The notes under the pieces are model-generated. The model was not told the DNA's origin. It made no database searches and saw only the letters and a list, made by a program, of their open reading frames with translations. This document shows, one piece after another, positions 8,419-16,886 of a stretch of DNA of 64,000 nucleotides. Both the position numbers and the translations under genes were made by a program. Every line of letters starts with the position of its first letter. Position 1 is the stretch's first letter. Source of the DNA: Paucibacter sp. KBW04 (lineage in GTDB: Bacteria; Pseudomonadota; Gammaproteobacteria; Burkholderiales; Burkholderiaceae_C); contig NZ_QAJN01000012.1 of NCBI RefSeq assembly GCF_003852425.1, positions 1 to 64,000 on the forward strand. The letters are read 5' to 3'.

Positions 8419-9470
8419 CTAGGAGTTCAGGATGCCGCAGAGCGGCTTAACGTTTTGGATGGCTGCCCAGTCAACACTCGGCAACTGCGCATGGTTAGTC
8501 AGCGCGCTGTCTCCGACTGTGAAGTCGCGATAAGCGGTGATACCGGAGAGCGCCAAGGGGCATCCTGCGGCGGTGTGCTTGATCATCCCATTTGTGGGCC
8601 GCGGTTTTAGGCAAGCCGACAAGAAGGCACCTGTACGCCGCAACCGGCTTGCAAGTGAGGCAGCGAAACTGCCCGGACACGACCAATCTGCAATGCAGCA
8701 TTTGATCATCGATGCCTGCGGCGCTTGAGGCCTAGTGCTGTCACCAAGTATCACCGCTGGACGCCCAGGGAGGCGACGCAGAGCGGAAACAAGACGCGCG
8801 ATCACTACGGGTACATTCCTTTGGAGGCCCAGTCGACCAACGGCAATACGAAGCCGCTGGCCATCGAGGCCTAAGTAGTCGACAGGTGGCGAGCTTCGCG
8901 GTGGTGACACACCTGTGCAGCCTTGTGCGCCAGAATCCCGCCAATATTCGAGCGGAACTTCAGAATCCGTAATGATGGCAGGGCGCGGCGTCCCACGGCC
9001 ATTCGTATGCACATTTGCAATTTGCCCGACGCGTACTCGGCCGAGGAACAGCGTTCAAAAACCACATAGAGCCTTTCCTTCCAAAACGTGGCGGCACCAT
9101 TCCGCAAACCCATTTGAAGCGGCCAAGTGTGGGCTAAGTCAGCATGGAATCGAGTCACCGTACCAATCAGGTCACCCAGAACCCGTTTCAGCTTAGCCGA
9201 CGGCAGCATCTGGGGAGTACCGGGCATACGGGAAGGAACGAACGGGTCGAACGGGATCATATTTTTATTCAACGTCAACACTTTGCAGCCAGCCAACTTG
9301 GGTAGAACAAGATCTCAGCCTTCGCTTACACGAGGAGTCTTGGCTGCTTAAACTGCTCCAAAAGAGTGTGCACCCAAAAATTCTCGGTCGGCCAGTTGGT
9401 ATCGCCGCGACGCGTGCGAGTGTCAGCAAATAAGCAAGCTCAAGCCGTTGGGGCAAAGTTGCCAATTTGA
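8419..9470 (-). pseudogene. Decayed GT4 glycosyltransferase
   Basis: No intact gene fills this 1.15-kb space, but pieces of one GT4 protein can be read in different - strand frames. From about 9296 the frame reads GCKVLTLNKNMIPFDPFVP, matching the segment CRVVTMFRNMTPFDD of the neighbouring GT4 product. Around 8500-8630 another frame reads AAGCPLALSGITAYRDFTVG, the usual C-terminal donor-site motif with conserved order and spacing to the stop. The middle needs at least two frameshifts to connect. The frame covering the C-terminal third is open from 9012 to 8419, so it may look like a 197-aa hypothetical gene. Its position between asnB and the intact GT4 suggests loss of one sugar addition from the repeat unit. 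Confidence 0.6.
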
Positions 9471-9561
9471 AGATAAAACTGCGAGTGCAGCCTGCTAAGC
9501 AAAATCTTCAGGAGGGACCTGGCCGAGATGAGCTGAAAGTGTATTGACGATAATCTTTATA

Positions 9562-11493
9562 TCAATGTTTTTGGGCAGACAACCATGCCTGGAACATTAA
9601 TACATTCCATAAGTACAAGCTCCGGTCGTGACTGCCTTCAATATGCTGGCGCCACATCTCAGAAACCTTGTGAGCATCAAGATAGCCTTGATTGAGAATC
9701 GTCAATGGGTTCAAAAGAGATTCTGCCCAGGCTCGTAATGGTCCACGTAGCCAGTCAGCCAGTGGCACGGAAAAGCCAGCCTTGGGGCGGTCGATGAGTC
9801 GACGCGGGACATAGCGGTCTAGCACACGGCGTAGCACCCACTTACCAACGCCATCCCGAACCAGCATGCGCTGGGGCAATGCAAATGCTAGCTCGACGAC
9901 TCGGTGGTCCAGCAATGGCGCACGTGATTCCAAGCTTGCACTCATTGATGCACGGTCAACTTTTACAAGCAAATCATCGGGCAAGTATTGGCTAACGTCC
10001 CACCTTCGCATCGCCTCAATTGGGTCTACATCTTGTCTCCAGGGCACAGACAGAAAACTCCGTTCTTTGCAGCCAAGAACCAGACCATCCTCCGGTTGCC
10101 ATTGGGACATCAGCCGAACATACATTTCGCCAAGACTTCCTGACAACATCAGGTGAGACAGTCGATGAATGCGACGTCCATTGATACGCTGGCGCTGCGC
10201 ATTGGGCAGAACACGAAGCATGCTGTCCCAGGTATCAGGTGATAGAGACCGCAGCATTGTCGACACCGGCCTGCGTAGCGCCATGGGTTGCTGACTTACA
10301 CGTCTCCACAAGGCCGCGGTAATTTGATATCTAGGGTATCCGGCAAACAGTTCATCGCCACCGTCCCCTGAAAGTGAAACTGTCACGTGTTGACGAGTTA
10401 GCCTCGAGACGAGCGTGGTTGGAATTTGGGATGAATCTGCAAAAGGCTCGTCGTATATCAATGGCAACTCTGGAATAATTTCAGCGGCACTTCTCGCGCT
10501 AACAATCATTTCAGTATGTTCAGTACCCAAGTGCTGTGCCACAGCCTTGGCATAAGGGGCCTCATCAAACGAGCTCTCTTCGAAACCAATCGTGTAAGTT
10601 CGTATCTGTTGCGAGCTTTGGGACTGCATCAGCGCAACGATGGCGCTGGAGTCGACTCCACCAGAGAGAAAGGCACCAAGAGGCACATCGGAAACCATCT
10701 GTAGACGGACCGCCTCCTGCAATTGATTGTGTACACGATCAACCAACTCGTCGTCGCCACAAGCAGTCAATTGTTCGCGCAACTGCGATTGGCTGGCATC
10801 ACCAATTACCCAATATGGGCGTGACACTTCTGCGCTGGAAGGCGAGTGAAGTGTGAGCATATGCCCGGGGCTCAGTTTCGAGATTCCCGAGTAGATGGAT
10901 TGAGGGGCGGGAATATAGCCAAATCGCAAAAAATCAGCCAGTGCTTCGCGGTCCACTGCAAGCTGACCATCGCTTATCTCGCGAAGGGCCTTCAACTCAG
11001 ATGCAAAAATAAATCGATTGCCAATCACGCCATAGTACAGCGGCTTCTCCCCCATCCGATCCCGTGCTAGCGACAACGATGCGGTTTGCCGATCCCATAA
11101 AGCAATTGCAAACATGCCGACGAGCTTTTGCAAGGTCGGCTGAAAGCCCCATGCTTCAACGCAGGCAAGCAATATTTCCGTGTCGGAATGTCCACGCCAT
11201 GTGACTGACTGCTGCTCAGATTCCAATTCATCGCGCAGACCGGCAAAGTTATAAATTTCGCCATTGAATACGAGCACATACCGACCAGAATTGGATGCCA
11301 TTGGCTGGTGCCCTTGCGGGCTCAAATCCATTATCGCCAAGCGCCTATGCCCGAGCCCTATGCCGGCCTCTGCGTCCACCCAGTGGCCTTGATCATCGGG
11401 GCCTCTGTGAGTGAGCAAATCCGTCATGCGCAAGAGGCGTTGAGGTAGGCCACTTTCCGGGCGCCAATAGGCTATTCCAGCTATTCCACACAT
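9562..11493 (-). CDS. asnB: Asparagine synthase (glutamine-hydrolysing)-like amidotransferase
   Basis: This 643-residue class II amidotransferase has the catalytic Cys2 (MCGIAGIAYW), the glutamine-site motif RLAIMDLSPQGHQP and the FNGEIYNF segment in the N-terminal glutaminase. The C-terminal synthetase domain carries the pyrophosphate loop LSGGVDSSAIVALM and a second conserved stretch, SGDGGDELFAGYPRY. The family makes asparagine, but AsnB/WbpS-like members inside O-antigen loci are thought to amidate uronic-acid sugars. Here a UDP-GalNAcA pathway (1-1486) lies in the same locus, so amidation of a uronic residue is a reasonable inference, not shown by the sequence itself. The gene begins 7 bp after the polymerase-like gene ends, so they are co-transcribed. 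Confidence 0.85.
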   Translation of the reverse strand: MCGIAGIAYWRPESGLPQRLLRMTDLLTHRGPDDQGHWVDAEAGIGLGHRRLAIMDLSPQGHQPMASNSGRYVLVFNGEIYNFAGLRDELESEQQSVTWRGHSDTEILLACVEAWGFQPTLQKLVGMFAIALWDRQTASLSLARDRMGEKPLYYGVIGNRFIFASELKALREISDGQLAVDREALADFLRFGYIPAPQSIYSGISKLSPGHMLTLHSPSSAEVSRPYWVIGDASQSQLREQLTACGDDELVDRVHNQLQEAVRLQMVSDVPLGAFLSGGVDSSAIVALMQSQSSQQIRTYTIGFEESSFDEAPYAKAVAQHLGTEHTEMIVSARSAAEIIPELPLIYDEPFADSSQIPTTLVSRLTRQHVTVSLSGDGGDELFAGYPRYQITAALWRRVSQQPMALRRPVSTMLRSLSPDTWDSMLRVLPNAQRQRINGRRIHRLSHLMLSGSLGEMYVRLMSQWQPEDGLVLGCKERSFLSVPWRQDVDPIEAMRRWDVSQYLPDDLLVKVDRASMSASLESRAPLLDHRVVELAFALPQRMLVRDGVGKWVLRRVLDRYVPRRLIDRPKAGFSVPLADWLRGPLRAWAESLLNPLTILNQGYLDAHKVSEMWRQHIEGSHDRSLYLWNVLMFQAWLSAQKH

Positions 11494-11500
11494 ATAAATT

Positions 11501-12733
11501 TTATTCGCTACTTTGCAATCGACGCGCGATGAAGAAATATATAAATCCAGTCACCAAAAAATTGGTGAAGGCACCGAACCAGCCATGCATTAAAAGCAGT
11601 AGCCAAATCAGCCAGTTCAATTCACTGACTTCTTTTGATTTTGAATACTTAACAAGGAGGTGGCTAGATAGCATCAAGAAGGCTAAATAAGCCAGGTAGA
11701 TTGGAATGTACTCATACGCCACCAACATCCAACCAATCGCGCCTACGTGCGTTGCGTAACTGCTCTCCAGCAAATCAGTGTTGAGCAATGTGGAAATTAC
11801 CACGGTGTTTAACTCGTTGGCTGCGGATAAATCGAATACGCGATTCAGAAAAAAGCCCACAAAGCCTTCGAGGTAGAACACTCTAATGAATCCGGTATGA
11901 AATTGTTCGCGCAGGACGTCCAGGTTGTTGAGTAAAACTGCGACAGATGAGAAATGCTGAAATCTCTGAAATAGCTGAACTAGCGAGTCTGCGTAAATCT
12001 CAGTTATGTCGAGTAGATCAATATTAAGTGACGATGCTATACTTGAATAGTCGGCGCCGGTTGCAATCAATCTGAAATATAATTTCATGAACATGATTGC
12101 CGGTAGCAGCAAAAGACCCGTCGCGGCTGAAAAAAAGACGAGCTTAAATGATATTTTCCGCCGCCATACTGATTTCACAAGAATCAGCCAACCCAAGTAT
12201 AAGTACCAACTCGACCAGCCGCGTAAAACATTGCTTACCGCGAAGATGACTGCATTTAGTATGGCGAACCTATTTGGCAGTGATGATGCAAAATAAAAAA
12301 GAAATAAAAAATCCGCCGATACCACATAAAACAGATACTTTATTGGTGATTCATTTTTTGATGTAACCCCCGCTACTCCGGCGCCGTAGTACAAAGAATA
12401 TGTCAAAAAAACAATTTGAACAGTCAAGACAAAGAATGATAGCTTGAAACTCGGATGCCTCGAGTCAAAAGTCTTCCAATCTATTGATATTATTTTTTTG
12501 AAAAAGTTAAAGGCCAAATTCATTACTAGAATGAAAGAGCCGATAATTCCCATGGCTATGACCAAAGTGGCGAAATTGCTAGGCGCGTCAAAGCCAGTGA
12601 AGTCACCACCTAGTTCATTTGTCACCAGTGTTGTAACTGCCGCAGCCACATTAGACGCCATGTAGATGCCTAGCAGTACGCCGTGCGAGACGCCCAACTG
12701 CCTTTTTCTCTGGCGTTCGTTATCGAGGGGCAT
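11501..12733 (-). CDS. Probable O-antigen/repeat-unit polymerase (Wzy-like), multi-pass membrane protein
   Basis: A 410-residue protein with about ten hydrophobic helices spread over its length (for example ATLVIAMGIIGSFILVMNLA and LIWLLLLMHGWFGAFTNFL) and a larger loop around residues 220-300 (DYSSIASSLNIDLLDITEIY and beyond). Wzy proteins have this shape and little sequence conservation, so the call rests on topology and on its place between a Wzx flippase/GT2 pair and other assembly genes. It would link repeat units at the periplasmic face. The coding sequence is clearly AT-richer than the housekeeping genes to the right. It overlaps the end of the upstream GT2 gene by 14 bp, implying coupled translation. 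Confidence 0.7.
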   Translation of the reverse strand: MPLDNERQRKRQLGVSHGVLLGIYMASNVAAAVTTLVTNELGGDFTGFDAPSNFATLVIAMGIIGSFILVMNLAFNFFKKIISIDWKTFDSRHPSFKLSFFVLTVQIVFLTYSLYYGAGVAGVTSKNESPIKYLFYVVSADFLFLFYFASSLPNRFAILNAVIFAVSNVLRGWSSWYLYLGWLILVKSVWRRKISFKLVFFSAATGLLLLPAIMFMKLYFRLIATGADYSSIASSLNIDLLDITEIYADSLVQLFQRFQHFSSVAVLLNNLDVLREQFHTGFIRVFYLEGFVGFFLNRVFDLSAANELNTVVISTLLNTDLLESSYATHVGAIGWMLVAYEYIPIYLAYLAFLMLSSHLLVKYSKSKEVSELNWLIWLLLLMHGWFGAFTNFLVTGFIYFFIARRLQSSE

Positions 12734-13619
12734 TGTAGAAACGCCTATTTTTCAAGTAAGAGTAGTACTGCCGAAATGCCTTTATTGAACATGTGCGCAT
12801 CCACAGCTTGACGCTTTTTGACAGCGTTGCATTGTGGTTGCGAAAGTCGGATATTGACAGTACAAGTGCAGCGCAATTTATTGCGTCGTTGTCCTTCGAG
12901 CTTTCTTGCGCCATCGTGGTTAAACGATCAACTAGATACTTCCGAAACACGGAATTCCTATTTGTTGAGACGCCTACGCCATATCTGTAAATGCCAAGAA
13001 TCTGCGGACCTATATACCCGGCCTTGCCGGACTGTAAGTGTTCGATGTTCAGGAAATAATCTAAGGTATTTGGTTGGCGGCTGCAATATTTGCGCTGTTT
13101 GGCCCTGTACATTTTGGTGCTGTGGTTGGCCAAAAATGTATATTTTATAAGGTCATGACGATTGAAGCCATGCTTTATCTTGGCAAAGTCAATGTTGTCG
13201 TCTAGTTCAATTCCATCGCTGTACGCATATCTAACCCTGTGCCAGACAATCTGAAATTCTTGATTGTTATCGAGAAAATCTGCCTGTAGTTGAAGTTTGC
13301 CAGCAAGCATCAAATCGTCGCCATCCATGTGAGCGATATACTCGCCTTCTGCGCAGTCATGCGTGGCAAAATAGTTGGCTACCGCGCCAATATTTTTTTC
13401 TTGGAACAGCGGCCTAATCATGCCCGGATGGGCTGCTGCCATTTCATTGATAATCGCACGGGTGCCATCTGTTGAGCAATCGTCACCGACGATGACTTCA
13501 ATGTCAAAGTTGGTTACTTGGCTGACAATGGATTGGAGACACTGTCGGATATAGTCTTGCTGGTTGTAAGTCACCACGCACACTGATACTTTCGGTTTTC
13601 TAACTGTCACGGTGGTCAT
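12720..13619 (-). CDS. GT2 family glycosyltransferase
   Basis: A 299-residue GT-A enzyme with the N-terminal strand VSVCVVTYNQQDYIRQCLQS, the nucleotide-binding Asp pair EVIVGDDCSTDGT at about residues 42-54, and the metal-binding DGDD motif (YIAHMDGDDLM) near residue 98. These are the hallmarks of inverting GT2 transferases that add a sugar from a nucleotide donor on the cytoplasmic side. No transmembrane helix is evident. Its ATG follows the wzx stop codon directly, and its 3' end overlaps the polymerase-like gene. The gene is AT-rich like its neighbours. Donor specificity cannot be predicted. Confidence 0.85.
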   Translation of the reverse strand: MTTVTVRKPKVSVCVVTYNQQDYIRQCLQSIVSQVTNFDIEVIVGDDCSTDGTRAIINEMAAAHPGMIRPLFQEKNIGAVANYFATHDCAEGEYIAHMDGDDLMLAGKLQLQADFLDNNQEFQIVWHRVRYAYSDGIELDDNIDFAKIKHGFNRHDLIKYTFLANHSTKMYRAKQRKYCSRQPNTLDYFLNIEHLQSGKAGYIGPQILGIYRYGVGVSTNRNSVFRKYLVDRLTTMAQESSKDNDAINCAALVLSISDFRNHNATLSKSVKLWMRTCSIKAFRQYYSYLKNRRFYNAPR

Positions 13620-15134
13620 CTATCCAGGTACTGTGAAACGATTGTTCCATCGGGTTGCCAGCGCCCGGCGTATCGTTGAGGAAGCCGCCGCGGCCGCGGC
13701 CAATATGGCGACGCTGATCAGAATAATTTGAAGTGTTGAAAGAATTCGATCATGTGGCCAGGTTAGTATTAGTTTTAAGCCGACTGCCGTGGCGGCAGAG
13801 GCCAGCGCGATCAGTCCGACGTCTCGAATCACCCATTGGGTATGTAGGCCCGTCACAAAACGATTGTGAACTTTCGGAACCCAAAAAATGAAATATGCCG
13901 CATTGGCGCCGAGCCAAGCGTAGCCTGCGCCAGTAACCCCATACTTCCAGGTAGCCGCTATCAACGTTGGGATCAGGATGACCAAAAATAATAGGCTGCC
14001 GATCAGGTGTAGTTTCAAGTCACCCTTTGCAAATTGGAGGTAGTAGGGGAACGCGCCGAGAGCAAGGATACCGTTGCCCAAGGCGTAAAGTTGTAGTGCC
14101 TGTGCGGCAGCGCCGGTAATTGCCGCATCCCCAGTCCATGCCCAAAGGACTTGCTCCGAAAAGCAGGCGAGAACCAGCGCAACAGAGATTGCAATTACGC
14201 TCACGAGCTGGGACGCGCTTCGGTACAAACGGATCAGCCCTGCCTCATCCCCTTCGGCAGAAAGTTTGCTCAAACGCGGCAAAATTGCGCCGCTGATTGG
14301 ACCGCTGACAATCATCACGCCACCAGCTACAAGTACCGCCAAGGTAAAGTAGGCATAGTCTGCCAATGGAAGCAATTTAGATAACACGAGCTTGTCAGTT
14401 TGTGTCACCAGTACCCAGACTGAGCTGGTAAATGCAATAGAAAGTGAAAACTTGAGTACTCCGCGTAGGGGTTCCCACTGCCAGGGTGTTCGGCTTCCAT
14501 TTTCTATTTTTGGCATTAATCGGTAGGTTTGGGTCACCAGTACCATCAACTCAATTAATGCAACTAGTACTTGGTATGTGAAGAAGTCGGTAGGACTTGT
14601 ACCTACATACAAAAAAACTGGAATGACAAGAACGAAACGAGCTGTAGCAATTGCTATATTAAAGGCACTTAGCCATACCAGCTGTTCAAATCCACTAATG
14701 ACACCTCGATAAAGGCCGCATATCCATCTCAGTGCAACAACGATCGCCATTAGCATAATGGCATGCTTTACCTCGGCTATGGGAAGGAACTGTACGTTGA
14801 GCCAACTGCTGGCGATGGCGCTTGAGCCGGCCATCATTGCCGCGCTGCCAAGCAATGCAATGCATATAAATATGCCTTCCAGCGCACGTAACAATCTTCG
14901 CAAGCTTAGTGCGTTCGTTGCACCGCCGTTGAATCGGGCAGTTTCACGCGTTAGCGTGGGAGTCAGCCCCATGTCCAGCAATTGGAACCAGGCCAACAGC
15001 ATCGCAAAGAAGCCCACCAGACCATATGCTTCTGCGCCCATGTAGTGCACGTAGTTGGGCACCATGAATATGCCGATCAACGTGACGTAGATCTGGCTAG
15101 CATAATTGGCAAGGATATTATGTCGGACGGACAT
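13620..15134 (-). CDS. wzx: Wzx-type polysaccharide flippase (MOP superfamily)
   Basis: About 504 residues with some 12-14 hydrophobic segments from start to end and the N-terminal helix pattern NILANYASQIYVTLIGIFMVP typical of polysaccharide-biosynthesis MATE/MOP proteins. A Wzx protein moves the undecaprenyl-pyrophosphate-linked repeat unit across the inner membrane. The ATG at 15134 (MSVRHNIL) is preferred; the frame also opens from a TTG at 15143. The acetyltransferase gene ends 9 bp upstream and the GT2 gene begins right after the stop. Confidence 0.85.
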   Translation of the reverse strand: MSVRHNILANYASQIYVTLIGIFMVPNYVHYMGAEAYGLVGFFAMLLAWFQLLDMGLTPTLTRETARFNGGATNALSLRRLLRALEGIFICIALLGSAAMMAGSSAIASSWLNVQFLPIAEVKHAIMLMAIVVALRWICGLYRGVISGFEQLVWLSAFNIAIATARFVLVIPVFLYVGTSPTDFFTYQVLVALIELMVLVTQTYRLMPKIENGSRTPWQWEPLRGVLKFSLSIAFTSSVWVLVTQTDKLVLSKLLPLADYAYFTLAVLVAGGVMIVSGPISGAILPRLSKLSAEGDEAGLIRLYRSASQLVSVIAISVALVLACFSEQVLWAWTGDAAITGAAAQALQLYALGNGILALGAFPYYLQFAKGDLKLHLIGSLLFLVILIPTLIAATWKYGVTGAGYAWLGANAAYFIFWVPKVHNRFVTGLHTQWVIRDVGLIALASAATAVGLKLILTWPHDRILSTLQIILISVAILAAAAAASSTIRRALATRWNNRFTVPG

Positions 15135-15143
15135 GCTGTGCAA

Positions 15144-15713
15144 TCAATTGGATTTTTCAATCAAGAATTTCTGTTCAAGTTTCAGCAGATCACGTTGGCG
15201 TTCTTTGATTCTCTTGGCCGGATTTCCCGCGTAGATGCCAAATGCCTTGCAGTGATTTTTTACCAGGCTTAGTGCGCCGACGACGACACCTTCTTCAAGT
15301 ACTGCGCCTGGTAAAATTACACTCCCACTAAAAACAAGAACATGTTTTCCAAGATAAACATCAGCATGGCTGACGCCAGTATATGCGGCGGGTACGGTGG
15401 GGTTGGTCATCGTTTTTCCGGTATGGTCGTCACTGCTCGAATATATGGAGACACGTGACGAGATATTGGAAAAATCACTCAGTGTTATTTTCCCAGCACC
15501 GATCAATGACGAATAGACTGCAATGTGCACATGTTGACCAATGCAGATACCCCCTGAACCCGCCGACAGCACACAGAAGTCATCGATTCGGACGTTGCTA
15601 CCCAGTGCAATCCGCTCCACTCCGTAAAACGATGCTCGGTCAGAAATCTGAACATTCTCCCCAATTGAGGAAAAGCCCATTTTTTCCAGAATGGTACGGG
15701 GCAGTAATGCCAT
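15144..15713 (-). CDS. Left-handed beta-helix (hexapeptide) acyltransferase, probable sugar O/N-acetyltransferase
   Basis: About 189 residues made largely of imperfect hexapeptide repeats (ERIALGSNVRIDDFCVLS, GICIGQHVHIAVYSSLIG, DVYLGKHVLVFSGSVILPGA) that fold as a trimeric left-handed beta helix, ending in the usual GNPAKRIKER motif. Such enzymes use acetyl-CoA to modify a sugar hydroxyl or amine. The ATG at 15713 lies one base past the aminotransferase stop codon and is preferred to the TTG at 15740. The direct coupling to a sugar aminotransferase suggests N-acetylation of an amino-sugar nucleotide, but O-acetylation is equally possible for this WbbJ-like form. Confidence 0.8.
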   Translation of the reverse strand: MALLPRTILEKMGFSSIGENVQISDRASFYGVERIALGSNVRIDDFCVLSAGSGGICIGQHVHIAVYSSLIGAGKITLSDFSNISSRVSIYSSSDDHTGKTMTNPTVPAAYTGVSHADVYLGKHVLVFSGSVILPGAVLEEGVVVGALSLVKNHCKAFGIYAGNPAKRIKERQRDLLKLEQKFLIEKSN

Positions 15714-15714
15714 T

Positions 15715-16821
15715 TTAGTTTTCTCGAATGAGATCAACAATACGTTGCTGATCAGCTGGCGAAAGCGCCGGATAAATGGGTAAGCACAGCACTTTTTGTG
15801 CTGCCGCGGTTGCCGCCGGCAGGTTTTCCCGGTGAGCTGACGGCAGCCCGCGGTACATCGGAAAGTCGGTAATCAGTGGGTAGAAGTAGCGACGAGCGAA
15901 GATGTTGTTTTCTTTTAGCTTTTGGTATAGGGCATCGCGGCTAAGTGGGTAGTCAGCCTCTACCAATATAGGAAAGTATGAGAAGTTTGAAGTGTGTTCG
16001 CCTGCGTTTGGCAGGCAGCGAATACCTTTGATGCCTTCGATCAGTTGTCGATAGGTACTGTCAATTCTTTTACGCTGCGCTAGCGCATGGTCAATATGCT
16101 TGAGTTGAAGCATACCGAATGCAGCGTTGATTTCACTCATTTTGCCGTTGATGCCGGGCGCCACGACGGTCACCTCGTCCACAAACCCGAAATTCTTCAG
16201 TTGGTCGATACGAAGTTTGGTTTTGGCGTCTGGGCAGATGATGGCACCGCCTTCGAAGGTGTTGAACACTTTTGTGGCATGAAAGCTAAGTACCGACAAG
16301 TCGCCGTGGTTCAATACGCTGCCGCAATGGCTTTTAACACCAAAGGCATGGGCTGCATCATATATGACTCGCAAATTGTAGTTGTCCGCAATCTTTTGAA
16401 TTGCGTCAACGTCACATGGATGTCCGTAACAGTGCACGGGCATGATGGCGGTTGTCTGCGGAGTGATTGCGGCTTCTATCTTGGCTGGATCTAGGTTTAG
16501 TGTGTCTGGGTCTACGTCGACGAACACAGGCTTAATACCGTTCCATAGCAGCGAATGGGCTGTAGCTACAAACGAGTATGGTGTCGTGATGACTTCACCT
16601 GTTACGCGCAATGCTTGTAATGCAGTGACTAGCGCGATGGTTCCGTTGCTGAATAGCGCAAGATGCTTGACGCCCAGATATTCGCAGAGGGCTTGTTCTA
16701 GCTGGGTATGAAAAGGGCCGCCATTAGTGAGAATTTTGTTTTCCCATATCTTTTCCAGATAAGGAATGAATTCGTCGAGTGGAGGAAGGTATGGCTGCGT
16801 GACGTAAATTGGTGAGTTCAT
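15715..16821 (-). CDS. DegT/DnrJ/EryC1/StrS-family nucleotide-sugar aminotransferase
   Basis: About 368 residues of the PLP-dependent sugar aminotransferase family. The PLP lysine lies in LSFHATKVFNTFEGGAI (about residue 184), and the conserved Asp that contacts the pyridine nitrogen is in VIYDAAHAFGVK. Related enzymes with the FHATKVFNTFEGG form transaminate dTDP-4-keto-6-deoxyhexoses with glutamate. The 4-keto donor would have to come from RmlA/RmlB-type genes, which are not in this window, or from the FnlA-type dehydratase. The ATG at 16821 (MNSPIYVTQ) is preferred to an upstream TTG. It is translationally linked to the acetyltransferase gene, so the two probably make one acetamido sugar. 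Confidence 0.85.
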   Translation of the reverse strand: MNSPIYVTQPYLPPLDEFIPYLEKIWENKILTNGGPFHTQLEQALCEYLGVKHLALFSNGTIALVTALQALRVTGEVITTPYSFVATAHSLLWNGIKPVFVDVDPDTLNLDPAKIEAAITPQTTAIMPVHCYGHPCDVDAIQKIADNYNLRVIYDAAHAFGVKSHCGSVLNHGDLSVLSFHATKVFNTFEGGAIICPDAKTKLRIDQLKNFGFVDEVTVVAPGINGKMSEINAAFGMLQLKHIDHALAQRKRIDSTYRQLIEGIKGIRCLPNAGEHTSNFSYFPILVEADYPLSRDALYQKLKENNIFARRYFYPLITDFPMYRGLPSAHRENLPAATAAAQKVLCLPIYPALSPADQQRIVDLIREN

Positions 16822-16886
16822 ATCTGTCAAGTCTGGATAATGAAAATATCTAATTGGGCAGATTTTAGGGATTTCGCCTTTGCCGT

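Noticed and set aside
8419-9012. A 197-aa intact hypothetical gene on the - strand
   Set aside because: Its last third matches GT4 C-terminal motifs whose N-terminal half lies in another frame upstream, so it is better read as part of a decayed gene.
12720-12733. Overlap of the GT2 and polymerase-like genes as a frameshift or fusion
   Set aside because: Both proteins are complete with normal ends; a 14-bp overlap of this kind is ordinary translational coupling.
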